A program made the translations under genes and the position numbers. A stretch of 64,000 nt of DNA from Vibrio sp. RE88 (GTDB taxonomy: Bacteria > Pseudomonadota > Gammaproteobacteria > Enterobacterales > Vibrionaceae): positions 186,001 through 250,000 of the forward strand of contig NZ_VTYQ01000003.1 of NCBI RefSeq assembly GCF_013113835.1. Direction: 5' to 3'. The notes under the pieces are model-generated. The model searched no databases. It worked only from the letters and a program-made list of their open reading frames with translations, and had not been told where the DNA came from. Below, piece by piece: positions 17,385 to 25,727 of the stretch (the stretch's first letter is position 1; every line of letters begins with the position of its first letter).

Positions 17385-18405
17385 CTGTTGCGTTAAACCC
17401 TATTACGACACCAAGTTCAATCGCCACTTCTTCGTGGATAAGATATTTCAGCTGCTCCAACTTATTGTATTGAGCGTAGGCTTTGCGATAACCCTCTTTT
17501 GTCTGCAGCATGTCAAACAAGCTTTCATCGGTCGGCCATGTTTCCAATGCGGTATCGAACTGCTGAGCGATGCTGTCAGCAAGCTGTCCTTTGCCACGCT
17601 CACGCAGCAATTTATCCAGCCCGTTGCCACCGGCTAAGTACAACGCCTGCATCGCTTCAATGTTAGCTTTGAGATTCTGCATGGAAGTTTCTGAGCGCCA
17701 GGATTCAGCGAAATACGGTCTTGGTTTACCGAAGTTCGCCAAAGGACGACTCATCTTTTTCATGCTGTATTCAAGCTGATTAGAAAGAAGAGAAATGTAC
17801 TCAGACGTCCATGCTTTTTCATCCAGCTCAACCCAAGGGTTAGTCTGCCATGCCTTAGCAATGGTCTCAGCATTCGCGGCAATGTTCTCTGCGATTGCAA
17901 CACCGGTTTGGCAGGTAGCTTGTGATGAGTTTAAAGAAGAGGCTTGGTCATACAGTAGCCATTCCACCGAGCCTAGGCCCTGAACCGTCACGCTCTGCTG
18001 TGAAATTTGCTCTTGCGTCCAAGTCTTGCTTTGGCCCGTCAGTGCAGTCATCTTGCGACCCGTCGTATTTTTCTTGTCTGGCCAAAACTGAATATTCCAG
18101 CTCTGCTCAAGTGCCTTTTCAGGCCCCCTTTCCTGCCCTTGTAGAGCCATCCAAGCAACCATGGTTTGATGCCATTGTGACTTCAGTGACTCCAATTCCG
18201 TCGCGTCCGCACAATAAGCTGTCATTTGAGCGGCCAGCTTATCAGCTTGATTTGAGAAAGTGTGCGCTGCGGCAAACTCTACTTGATAAACACCCTGACT
18301 AGGATGAGAAGTTTGCTGGGCGACTGGTTCTGTGCTGCTGGTTGACTGGCAACCTACCAGTACCACCATTGAGGCAGCCAGTGCTGATAAAGAAAAGATC
18401 TTCAT
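17374..18405 (-). CDS. imelysin-family lipoprotein (M75)
   Basis: A 343-residue imelysin-like lipoprotein. The signal ends in a lipobox (LVGC, Cys19). Imelysins (EfeO/ICMP/IrpA types) are iron-regulated and thought to bind iron or another metal through a conserved GxHxxE motif. In this copy the equivalent segment reads GLGSVEWLLY, so the His is replaced by Gly while the Glu remains. The upstream paralogue in the same operon keeps the His. It is 9 bp after the di-haem gene and overlaps the DUF1513 gene. This copy may have lost metal binding or may use other ligands. Confidence 0.88.
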   Translation of the reverse strand: MKIFSLSALAASMVVLVGCQSTSSTEPVAQQTSHPSQGVYQVEFAAAHTFSNQADKLAAQMTAYCADATELESLKSQWHQTMVAWMALQGQERGPEKALEQSWNIQFWPDKKNTTGRKMTALTGQSKTWTQEQISQQSVTVQGLGSVEWLLYDQASSLNSSQATCQTGVAIAENIAANAETIAKAWQTNPWVELDEKAWTSEYISLLSNQLEYSMKKMSRPLANFGKPRPYFAESWRSETSMQNLKANIEAMQALYLAGGNGLDKLLRERGKGQLADSIAQQFDTALETWPTDESLFDMLQTKEGYRKAYAQYNKLEQLKYLIHEEVAIELGVVIGFNATDGD

Positions 18406-18414
18406 CGTGATTCC

Positions 18415-19803
18415 TTACAATGAATTCAAGAAAGCGATCAATGCATCGCGCTCTTTTTGATTGAACTTGAGAACGGTTTGTTTCGCTGGCTCAGCTTCAC
18501 CGCCATGCCACAATACCGCTTCCATCAGGTTACGTGCTCGGCCATCATGAAGGAAATAAGTATGGCCGTTGACTTCTTCGGTGTAACCGATGCCCCATAA
18601 TGGCGCAGTTCGCCACTCGCGTCCATTCGCCAGATACTCAGGCCTGTTATCTGCAAGTCCTTCACCCATATCATGAAGCAGTAAATCGGTGTAAGGATGA
18701 ATTTTCTGATTCGATAAAGCCGGCAGGCCTTCTCGCTTCATAGTTCTCGCTTCGCTCTTATGACAGCTATCACACCCTGCTTTGGCAAATAAGTTTTGAC
18801 CGAGCTTAACTTCCGGATCATTCATATTGCGACGAATCGGTACGGCTAAGTGCTGAGAGTAGAATTCAACGAAATCGAGAATGTTGTCGCTCACTTCAGG
18901 AGCTCCGCCATTCGGCAATTCAGCACAAATAGATTGCTTTGATGTACAGTTCTCATTCGGGAAAAGGTTGCTGGTCAGGCCAACATCACCGTTAAATGCT
19001 GCAGCATTTTGTTGCATCAGCGTAGGTTGCCCAGACTTCCAGCCAAAGCGACCAATGGCGAAATCATTCTTCTGTACATCCCAAACTTTGTTCACCTTAC
19101 CTGAGATACCATCGCCATTGGCATCATTTTCATCTGCCCAAGTTTGCAGCGTTTCATCAGAAATACTTTCTAATAGCCCCAGTCCAATCATTGGCGGAGC
19201 AACGCGGGCGGAAAATTGGGTATCAGGGTGCATCTCGCCGTAACCTAAATCGGTAATTTTCAGGTTGGGCTTACGTAGTACTACTTTTGTACCGTCGGTA
19301 AAGGTCACTGGTACATCTGTGTACGTAATGTTGATCTGTCCTTCAGGAGTTTGATCTTGAAGTGAAAAGTCTTGTAGCTGACCACCATACGTTGGTTCAG
19401 GGATCACACCATCTTTGATGAAAGCTTTTTTCTGCTCTGGTGTCATCGCAGGAATACTCAAACGCACTAGCATGGAAACGGCATGAATGTCCCCTTCTTC
19501 TGGTGGGTGGCCACGACCATCTTTAATATGGCAGTTTTGACAACCATTGGTATTGAAAAGAGGCCCTAAGCCGTCACGGGCATCGGTAGAAGCCGGCGCT
19601 TGTACCCATGGGTTACGGAAAAAACTGTTACCAACACTGAAATCCAGTCGCTTAGACATTGGCAGGTTTCCGGCAGGCAAAGAATAAGCATTTGAGCCCT
19701 CTTTCTTAACCGCCGTACCGCCGCCAGATTTCATTTCATAACCAGAAACAGATGCACTCACCAGTATTAGAGAGGCTAATATGGACTTTTTATACAACTT
19801 CAT
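18415..19803 (-). CDS. di-haem oxidoreductase family protein (DUF1111)
   Basis: A 462-residue periplasmic c-type cytochrome. A signal peptide is visible (ILASLILVSASVSG). Two CxxCH haem-attachment sites, CQNCH in the N-terminal half and CDSCH in the C-terminal half, match the di-haem peroxidase/thiol-oxidoreductase-like family. It lies between two imelysin genes, and that arrangement is repeated in several Vibrio species as I recall. A redox step during iron uptake is a reasonable inference. A weak Fur-like site (19838-19852) lies 35 bp upstream of its start, after an internal terminator. Confidence 0.9.
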   Translation of the reverse strand: MKLYKKSILASLILVSASVSGYEMKSGGGTAVKKEGSNAYSLPAGNLPMSKRLDFSVGNSFFRNPWVQAPASTDARDGLGPLFNTNGCQNCHIKDGRGHPPEEGDIHAVSMLVRLSIPAMTPEQKKAFIKDGVIPEPTYGGQLQDFSLQDQTPEGQINITYTDVPVTFTDGTKVVLRKPNLKITDLGYGEMHPDTQFSARVAPPMIGLGLLESISDETLQTWADENDANGDGISGKVNKVWDVQKNDFAIGRFGWKSGQPTLMQQNAAAFNGDVGLTSNLFPNENCTSKQSICAELPNGGAPEVSDNILDFVEFYSQHLAVPIRRNMNDPEVKLGQNLFAKAGCDSCHKSEARTMKREGLPALSNQKIHPYTDLLLHDMGEGLADNRPEYLANGREWRTAPLWGIGYTEEVNGHTYFLHDGRARNLMEAVLWHGGEAEPAKQTVLKFNQKERDALIAFLNSL

Positions 19804-19837
19804 ACCAATAGTTCTCGGGTAAAGACCAACACCTTGT

Positions 19838-19852
19838 TAAGAAATATTCTCA
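19838..19852 (-). promoter_or_regulatory. weak Fur-like site upstream of di-haem gene
   Basis: On the minus strand TGAGAATATTTCTTA matches 10 of 14 defined positions of the Fur 7-1-7 consensus. It lies between the internal terminator and the di-haem gene, where a second iron-controlled promoter would be useful. Confidence 0.35.
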
Positions 19853-19879
19853 TTAAAAGTGTGGTTATAGAAACAGCAA

Positions 19880-19900
19880 AAGGGCTCACTAAGAGCCCTT
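19880..19900 (-). terminator. internal terminator after first imelysin gene
   Basis: A perfect 8-bp stem (AAGGGCTC/GAGCCCTT) is followed by TTTT on the minus strand. The T-run is short, so partial read-through into the di-haem gene is likely. Confidence 0.7.
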
Positions 19901-19918
19901 AAAATTATTTAATTGTTT

Positions 19919-21181
19919 TTAGAATTCGTGGTCAGCTGTATCTGGGTTCAGGCTGTTGATACCAACGATTTTCGCCGCACGTTCGATAGATGAAGTCTGA
20001 GCAACTAGAGACATGATTGTCTCGTTTACTAATGCGTTACCTTGCGCGTTACCTGCTGCAATTAGCTGGTCAAAGTACTGACCGTTCTTTTCAGCGGAAG
20101 TTACAAGTTGACCTACTTGAGAGCGTGTTACGTCGAACTGCTTCTGGATCTCTTTCGCCGCTGCTCTGTCTTTCTGAGCTACAAGATCTGCGATGCTAGG
20201 ACCAGATAGAAGCGTACCGTCTTCACGTTTGTACAGACCAGTGTATACGTTGTAGATACCCTGCTCGTTGTAGTAGTGAGAGTTGTGCGTGTTGTCAGAG
20301 AAACAATCGTGCTCATCTTCAGTAGAGTTAGCTTCTAGAGCCACTTTCATACGCTCACCAGCAAGCTCACCTAGAGATAGAGAGCCCATGCCGAATAGCA
20401 TTTTACGTAGACCGTTGTCCGCAGAGTCGTTCAGAAGTTCTTCACGGTAGTTACCTTTTACATCTGAAGACCACTGTTTCTCCATCCACTGTAGATCTTG
20501 AACCAATAGGTCAGCCGCTGATTTTAGGTACTCACCACGACGGTCACAGTTGCCGTTAGTACAACCTTTACCAACAACGAAATCAGTGTAAGCACGTTCA
20601 CCAGCACCAGCGTCAGTACCGTTTAGGTCTTGACCCCATAGTAGGAATTCGATCGCGTGGTAACCTGATGCAACGTTAGCTTCAGAGCCGCCCACTTCGT
20701 TCAGATCAGCAATCGCTTCTGGAGTCAGCTGAGCAACGTCAAGTTTAGTTGCACCAATCGTTAGTTGCTTATTTGCAACGATATTTGCGCTCGCGCCTTC
20801 GTTACCTAGCTCATATTGGTAATCCGTAGATACGTAGTCGATAAGGCCTTCATCAAGAGGCCATGCGTTCAACTGGCCTTCCCAATCATCAACAACCGCG
20901 TTACCGAAACGGAATACTTCAGACTGTTGGTATGGTACGCGAGAGTCAAGCCAGGCTTGTTTTACTTCAGCAAGCTTGGCTTCAGATGGAGCTGCAAGGA
21001 AAGATTCGATAGATTGGTCTAGTGTCTTAGCAGTTGTTAGTGCATCGGCAAATACTGCGTGAGCAACATCTGCGTAGTGTTCTACTACTTGCTCTTTTGT
21101 CACGTTCGCTGCAAAAACAGAACTGCTAGCAAGAACGAGAGAAGTTGCAACAGAGCGCGCTAAAAGTGATTTTACATTCAT
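19919..21181 (-). CDS. irpA: imelysin-family iron-regulated protein
   Basis: A 420-residue periplasmic imelysin (M75-like). The signal peptide ends in SSVFA. The family motif GxHxxE is intact as GYHAIE, followed by FLLWGQD, and a Cys-containing loop (KGCTNGNCDRRG) is present. It heads the iron operon: a Fur-type operator lies 46-60 bp upstream of the ATG. It resembles the iron-regulated protein A of Vibrio cholerae as I remember it. The role is probably iron or haem capture at the cell surface or periplasm. The exact ligand is not settled in the family. Confidence 0.9.
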   Translation of the reverse strand: MNVKSLLARSVATSLVLASSSVFAANVTKEQVVEHYADVAHAVFADALTTAKTLDQSIESFLAAPSEAKLAEVKQAWLDSRVPYQQSEVFRFGNAVVDDWEGQLNAWPLDEGLIDYVSTDYQYELGNEGASANIVANKQLTIGATKLDVAQLTPEAIADLNEVGGSEANVASGYHAIEFLLWGQDLNGTDAGAGERAYTDFVVGKGCTNGNCDRRGEYLKSAADLLVQDLQWMEKQWSSDVKGNYREELLNDSADNGLRKMLFGMGSLSLGELAGERMKVALEANSTEDEHDCFSDNTHNSHYYNEQGIYNVYTGLYKREDGTLLSGPSIADLVAQKDRAAAKEIQKQFDVTRSQVGQLVTSAEKNGQYFDQLIAAGNAQGNALVNETIMSLVAQTSSIERAAKIVGINSLNPDTADHEF

Positions 21182-21226
21182 TGAAAAGCATCCTTGTTGA
21201 GCTTAATAATTATTCTGCATAATAAG

Positions 21227-21241
21227 TGCTAATTATTCTCA
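21227..21241 (-). promoter_or_regulatory. Fur box
   Basis: On the minus strand TGAGAATAATTAGCA matches 12 of 14 defined positions of the Fur 7-1-7 consensus TGATAAT-N-ATTATCA. It sits 46-60 bp upstream of the imelysin start codon in an AT-rich promoter region. Confidence 0.8.
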
Positions 21242-21298
21242 TTTGCACTTATAGGCGCAAATAATACAAACTTACATTTTTTTTGCAAGGGTTATACA

Positions 21299-21325
21299 AA
21301 AAAGCCTCACAAAAGTGAGGCTTTT
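21299..21325 (-). terminator. terminator of ribA
   Basis: A perfect stem AAAAGCCTCAC/GTGAGGCTTTT with a TTTT loop on the minus strand and a following T-run, just downstream of the ribA stop codon. Confidence 0.85.
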
Positions 21326-21347
21326 ATCAACATAGACTGCTATTGGG

Positions 21348-21944
21348 CTAGAGCTTAAGATCGTGTTTTCCGTGTGACACCTTAGCTTTAAGATATCCTT
21401 CGTTACCATCTTTAATATGCGCAGAGGTGTTGACAGTATCTTCGATTTCAACACCATGTTCTTTCAGTTCACGGATCTTCTTTGGATTGTTCGTGATTAA
21501 ACGGATCTTATTAACATCCAACGCTTTAAGCATTTGCGCCGCTTCCGTAAAATCACGCAGGTCATCACCAAAGCCTAAATGGTTGTTCGCTTCATAGGTA
21601 TTCAGACCTTCACTTTGCAACTTGTACGCGTCAATCTTATTGTAAAGGCCGATACCACGACCTTCCTGGCGCAAGTAAAGAATAATCCCACCTGACTCAC
21701 CCATCTTATTAATGGTCTCGTCCAACTGTTCACCACAGTCACAGCGCGAAGAATGAAAAACGTCACCTGTGAGACACTCAGAGTGTAAACGAACTAATGG
21801 GGTAGCTTGGGTTTTGTCAGCTTGCTTAAAAATAACCGCAACGTGCTCTTTGTCGGTTTTTAGCCCGTTAAAAGAAAGAAGCTCTGCTTCAATATCACTC
21901 TTGGTACCGACTTTAAATTCTACTCTGGCTCTAACTTCCGCCAT
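21348..21944 (-). CDS. ribA: GTP cyclohydrolase II
   Basis: Converts GTP to 2,5-diamino-6-ribosylamino-pyrimidinone phosphate, formate and pyrophosphate, the first step of riboflavin synthesis. The zinc cysteines are visible in [15 protein letters not shown]. The GTP-binding/catalytic stretch [17 protein letters not shown] and the late [11 protein letters not shown] segment are intact. The start at 21944 ([10 protein letters not shown], 198 aa) matches the usual family length. An upstream ATG at 21986 would add 14 residues and has a comparably weak ribosome site. It is a monocistronic unit with its own terminator. Confidence 0.95.
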   Translation of the reverse strand: MAEVRARVEFKVGTKSDIEAELLSFNGLKTDKEHVAVIFKQADKTQATPLVRLHSECLTGDVFHSSRCDCGEQLDETINKMGESGGIILYLRQEGRGIGLYNKIDAYKLQSEGLNTYEANNHLGFGDDLRDFTEAAQMLKALDVNKIRLITNNPKKIRELKEHGVEIEDTVNTSAHIKDGNEGYLKAKVSHGKHDLKL

Positions 21945-22085
21945 ATCCCTACTCACTTGAATCTTGTTCTCTTCTATTTCTATCATTTTAGAAATCTCTT
22001 ATGTGATTAACTATGGGGACTCATACTAGATAAATCAATGGTCAGATCACTTTTTGTTATAATATAACAATTTATATTTAAGACA

Positions 22086-22117
22086 ATAAAAAACCTCAAC
22101 GAATTTACTTCGTGAGG
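22086..22117 (-). terminator. terminator of 58-aa gene
   Basis: A hairpin CCTCAACGAA/TTCGTGAGG (one bulge) is followed on the minus strand by six T, 31 bp after the stop codon of the small gene. Confidence 0.8.
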
Positions 22118-22147
22118 TCCTTTATGAAACTGGTCAGATAATGAAAT

Positions 22148-22324
22148 TTAGTGGTTTTGTTTTTTCTTCCACATCGAGAGCTCAATCCAAAGTGCTTCGA
22201 GCACCTGAAGCTCTTCTTCAGTTAACAGAGAAAGTGTTGGTTTAGTTTGTGGCAAAGAATAAGCTTGCAGCGAGCTTATTTGAGCATAAAAATCTTTGCG
22301 TAATTGAGATATATTTGTATCCAC
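22148..22324 (-). CDS. small hypothetical protein (58 aa, GTG start)
   Basis: A short gene supported by its signals. A GTG start is preceded at six bases by AGGGA, an open frame of 58 codons follows, and a canonical terminator lies 31 bp downstream. A plausible promoter (TTGCGC, 16 bp, TATCAT at 22391-22418) lies upstream. The product starts VDTNISQLRKDFYAQ and ends ALWIELSMWKKKQNH. It is likely helical, with an acidic middle and a basic tail, and has no signal peptide. I do not recognise it. It lies between ribA and a diguanylate cyclase on the same strand. Confidence 0.65.
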   Translation of the reverse strand: MDTNISQLRKDFYAQISSLQAYSLPQTKPTLSLLTEEELQVLEALWIELSMWKKKQNH

Positions 22325-22508
22325 TACTATTCCCTAAGTCTCTATCTATAAACCGATATAAAATGGTGACTCAAACCATTTGTCTCAAAAATGATAGCAA
22401 ATTACATAGATTGCGCAAAGAAATGAAGCATTTTTGAGCATTAAATCACATTTTATTCATGATTATAATCTTTACAATTCAACAAATTACTTGATCAAAA
22501 TTGATCTT

Positions 22509-23480
22509 TTAAAACAGTTCTACATCATCCAAATGATCATTATCGTCTGGTCCAGTTGCTCCCTGCATAAGATCTTCATAACACTCGATCCGGTTCCTAC
22601 CACGTTCTTTCGCTCTATAGAGAGCGGTATCAGCATGACCTAAAATCGTCGGCAGGTACTCGTGTCTGGAGATCGCACACACTCCGCAGCTAAAGGTCAT
22701 ATTGTTTACCTGCGGAAAGCGAAATGACTCTATATGCCTACGAAATGATTCCAGTTCTTTCAGCACTTGCTGCTTTTCCTGAGGTGGCAGTAGCACGACA
22801 AACTCTTCCCCACCAAATCGAAATAATTGCTCTGAACCAGAAAAGAAATTCTGCAGTTGCTGAGAAAACATTAATAGCACTTCATCGCCGATCATGTGCC
22901 CATAGGTATCGTTAATGTTCTTGAAAAAATCGAGATCTATGATCGCAACCCACGCATAAACGCCAGAATCTTGATTCACGGACAGATTAAAACAATGTGA
23001 CAGGCGCTCTTCGAGCGTTTTCCGATTAAGTAACCCGGTCAGTTTGTCGCGTTCACTCTCATGCAATACCACCAAGTAGTTGCGATATATCTTGGCGAAG
23101 CCATCGATCAATAATTCAAACTTTGTCGGATCTGCATCGGTTTCAATTTGCAACAATGCCGAGCTTTCTTCGGAAATCGGAATCGGGTAACGGCATACAT
23201 AACTCGGTGCTTGCTGTTGAGTTACATTAAACTCGCTTTCTTTGTGATCGTGCATGTAGCACTGCTCTGGTGCCTGATCGTACGTCCATTGATATTCTTC
23301 TTGTTTTCTATTTCTAAATACTTTGGCGACAACGATGGAGGTATTGGATAGGTAATGGGTCAGGCTGATGGATTCAATGGGCATCATTTCAAGTAAGGTC
23401 GCAACCAGACAATGACCCAGAGATATCGAGTTTCTTTGCTCAGTAATTTCCACGACAGAGTTCAGAATCTTGTCTTGCAT
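22509..23480 (-). CDS. diguanylate cyclase (GGDEF), soluble
   Basis: A 323-residue protein without membrane segments. A sensory region of about 150 residues of unrecognised type (perhaps GAF-like) is followed by a GGDEF domain beginning DKLTGLLNRKTLEERL. The active-site loop is GGEEF, a competent variant, and the metal/substrate stretch DLDFFKNINDTYGHMIGDEVL is intact. The RxxD inhibitory site normally found five residues before the loop is absent, so product inhibition may be missing. It makes c-di-GMP from two GTP. It appears to be a single-gene unit. Confidence 0.9.
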   Translation of the reverse strand: MQDKILNSVVEITEQRNSISLGHCLVATLLEMMPIESISLTHYLSNTSIVVAKVFRNRKQEEYQWTYDQAPEQCYMHDHKESEFNVTQQQAPSYVCRYPIPISEESSALLQIETDADPTKFELLIDGFAKIYRNYLVVLHESERDKLTGLLNRKTLEERLSHCFNLSVNQDSGVYAWVAIIDLDFFKNINDTYGHMIGDEVLLMFSQQLQNFFSGSEQLFRFGGEEFVVLLPPQEKQQVLKELESFRRHIESFRFPQVNNMTFSCGVCAISRHEYLPTILGHADTALYRAKERGRNRIECYEDLMQGATGPDDNDHLDDVELF

Positions 23481-23602
23481 CCACCAACCCTATATAGACG
23501 TAGTTCGTTAAGTCACATTATAGACGTTAATATTACGGCGTGCGTTTTATTGCATATAATTAGAGCTGAGGAGCAATAACCTAACACGAAAAGGAGAAAA
23601 CT

Positions 23603-24022
23603 ATGTTCCTAGTCAGATTGGTTTATACGAGCACAATAACAAAAGGGATTACGGAATCAGATATTCAGAATATTCTTGATGTAGCGAGAAAAAATAACTC
23701 TTTGGTCGATGTAACAGGTTTGCTTCTATTTAACCGCAACTACTTTTTGCAATGCCTTGAAGGTTCAAGAGCCCAAGTCAACAAGATCTACCACCAGATT
23801 CTAAACGACCCAAGGCATGAAAATATCCTGCTGCTAGATTACTCAGAGATTACCGAACGCGAGTTTAGCGACTGGAGCATGGGCTATATTCCTGAGGTCA
23901 ACTCTACAATGCCAATTAATCTAAAATACTCTGCCTGTTCGAAATTCGAGCCTTACAATATGTCTGGCCCTAGTGCACATAAGCTACTGCTCAGCTTGCG
24001 TGATGTGGTCACCATTGTCTAA
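23603..24022 (+). CDS. BLUF-domain blue-light photoreceptor
   Basis: A 139-residue stand-alone BLUF protein that should bind FAD and respond to blue light. The photoactive residues are recognisable: Tyr8 in RLVYTS, the Asn in the NNSLVDVTGLL helix, and the Gln in FLQCLEG. The C-terminal part (SDWSMGYI and after) holds the Trp/Met strand typical of BLUF cores plus a short helical extension. There is no attached output domain, so it must act through a partner protein. A GGDEF gene is divergently transcribed next to it, a possible but unproven partner. A good ribosome site (AAGGAG) precedes the ATG. Confidence 0.93.
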   Translation: MFLVRLVYTSTITKGITESDIQNILDVARKNNSLVDVTGLLLFNRNYFLQCLEGSRAQVNKIYHQILNDPRHENILLLDYSEITEREFSDWSMGYIPEVNSTMPINLKYSACSKFEPYNMSGPSAHKLLLSLRDVVTIV

Positions 24023-24033
24023 CCATAAATATT

Positions 24034-24063
24034 AAAAAAGCAGCCTTCACGGCTGCTCTTTTT
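24034..24063. terminator. bidirectional terminator
   Basis: A stem AAAAAGCAGCC/GGCTGCTCTTTTT with loop TTCAC between the convergent BLUF and DUF2947 genes. Confidence 0.85.
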
Positions 24064-24535
24064 AGTCTCGATGTCCGAGTTTTACGTTACCTTCGGAGTC
24101 AAACCACAAGGCTTCTTTTCGTCTTCGGCCAATTAGAATCGGGCCATCGTCGTAAAACAAAAAGTTCTTCCAGTGCTTCTTAAATACGCTCCATTTGGTT
24201 TCAATGACGTTGTATTTTTCATAGCAAAAATACACAGTTACGTCATCTTGCCAATCGATAAACTCAGCAACTCCCTCAGGCAACATGTCTTCATCGGCTT
24301 CCCAAGCAGCCATCCAGTCCAAACTCTCTTTCCAGTTAGAGTCTTTCATTGGCCAGTCACCTGAACTCAAACGTTCTGCATCCGGGCTTTGAGCGCTGAT
24401 GTTCTCTTTCCATAGCTGCGCAGCTCTGGCCTGAGCCATTGGCTTTATCTGGGCTAAATCCTGCTCAGGGACAGGCATAGACTGGTGAGTGAAAATCCAT
24501 TTTCTTTGGTATTCATCCAAAGTGAGATACGACAT
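24062..24535 (-). CDS. DUF2947 family protein
   Basis: A 157-residue soluble protein rich in Trp and acidic residues. The stretches RKWIFTHQSMPVPEQDL and VIETKWSVFKKHWKNFLFYDD match my recollection of DUF2947 proteins of Vibrio. There is no signal peptide or membrane segment, and no catalytic motif can be named. It follows the HD hydrolase gene by about 25 bp on the same strand, so it is probably the last gene of a tyrR-rimJ-HD-DUF2947 run. The function is unknown. Confidence 0.7.
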   Translation of the reverse strand: MSYLTLDEYQRKWIFTHQSMPVPEQDLAQIKPMAQARAAQLWKENISAQSPDAERLSSGDWPMKDSNWKESLDWMAAWEADEDMLPEGVAEFIDWQDDVTVYFCYEKYNVIETKWSVFKKHWKNFLFYDDGPILIGRRRKEALWFDSEGNVKLGHRD

Positions 24536-24558
24536 TCATTTTCCTCGTTATGGCTTCT

Positions 24559-25146
24559 TCAGGCTTTTAGCCATCCTTTCTGGGTTGCTTCTTCAATCAC
24601 TTGCTGAGCCTTATCCCACAAAGCTTGTGAGCCATATTCTATTTTTCGATTCACCGTCAGAGCTTGCTCACGAGTCACTCCGTGCTCCTGCCAACTCTGA
24701 CCGTTGTTGTGATAATTAAGCAACATAGGAATGATCCTATCAAGTGCTTTACCAAATTTGGCGTCTGCCGATTCTGCTCGCTCAAACTCTAACCATAGCT
24801 CAAGCAGCTCTTGTCCCTGCTCTTCAGGCAACATCGCGAATAATCGCTGAGCAGCAGCAAGCTCTTTTTCTTCTTGCACTGCTGACGCAGCAACATCGTA
24901 AACAAAGGTGTCGCCTGCATCGATTTCGACAATATCATGCAGTAACAACATCTTTACGACACGAGCAATATCCACCGGCTCATTGGCGTGTTCTTCCATG
25001 AGAATCGCCATTAGAGCAACATGCCAACTGTGCTCTGCACTGTTTTCAAGACGGCCATCAGCACTTTTGACCCGAGTGCGTCTCAAAACAGATTTCAGTT
25101 GATCCAGCTCCATCAATAAAGCCAGTTGTTGCTCTAATCTACTCAT
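24559..25146 (-). CDS. HD-domain hydrolase, 5'-deoxynucleotidase-like
   Basis: A 195-residue HD phosphohydrolase. The metal motif is visible as ENSAEHSWHVA (His39 or His42), His70-Asp71 in LLHDIVEID, and a later Asp in AKFGKALDRIIPML. This matches the HDDC2/YfbR-like group that dephosphorylates deoxynucleoside monophosphates. It starts 3 bp after the rimJ gene ends, so the two are co-transcribed. The group call is good. The precise substrate is inferred from the family. Confidence 0.82.
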   Translation of the reverse strand: MSRLEQQLALLMELDQLKSVLRRTRVKSADGRLENSAEHSWHVALMAILMEEHANEPVDIARVVKMLLLHDIVEIDAGDTFVYDVAASAVQEEKELAAAQRLFAMLPEEQGQELLELWLEFERAESADAKFGKALDRIIPMLLNYHNNGQSWQEHGVTREQALTVNRKIEYGSQALWDKAQQVIEEATQKGWLKA

Positions 25147-25148
25147 GC

Positions 25149-25727
25149 TTAACTCTCTTTCCAGTTGGGGTTAATCAGTGATGTCAGGTTATGGTCTTCC
25201 CAGCGGCCATCAATCAGCAAATAGTCCTCTGCAAAGCCTTCTTGCTTGAAGCCTAAACGATTCAATACCGCCTCACTGCGTTGATTGCGTGGCATGTAGC
25301 CCGCCATAATCCGATGGATATTCTGGATGCTAAACATGTAGTTCACGGCCATTTTTAATGCCCGCGTCATCACGCCTCTTCCCTGCGCATTCTCGCCGAG
25401 CGAATAGCCAAGATTACATGCATGAAACGGAAATCTCGAAATGTTGCTAAAGGAGACGGTACCTAACATCTCTCCCGACTCACTATCAATAATGATCAGG
25501 TAGTAACCCAAACCCATACGATGCAACTCATTGAGTTTGATCAAACGCTGCGTCCAACCTGATTCAGAGAAGAAGGCGTCTTCGCGTCGTGGTTCCCATT
25601 GTTTCAGATGCGCACGATTGGCAATAAAGTAGTCAGAGATGAGCTGGCCGTCCGTTGGTTCTGCGGTGCGCAGGATGATATCCCCATCCTGCTCAAACAC
25701 CTGCTGAGGAGTACTGAGTCGTTCCAT
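25149..25727 (-). CDS. rimJ: ribosomal-protein S5 alanine N-acetyltransferase
   Basis: A GNAT acetyltransferase of 192 residues very similar to E. coli RimJ, which acetylates the N-terminal Ala of ribosomal protein S5. Conserved segments include HLKQWEPRRED, FHACNLGYSLGENAQGRGVMTRAL (the acetyl-CoA loop is QGRGVM), IHRIMAGYMPRNQRSEAVLNRLGF and DYLLIDGRWEDH. It starts one base after the tyrR stop codon, so it is translationally close to the regulator. The strong match makes alternative GNAT roles unlikely. Confidence 0.9.
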   Translation of the reverse strand: MERLSTPQQVFEQDGDIILRTAEPTDGQLISDYFIANRAHLKQWEPRREDAFFSESGWTQRLIKLNELHRMGLGYYLIIIDSESGEMLGTVSFSNISRFPFHACNLGYSLGENAQGRGVMTRALKMAVNYMFSIQNIHRIMAGYMPRNQRSEAVLNRLGFKQEGFAEDYLLIDGRWEDHNLTSLINPNWKES

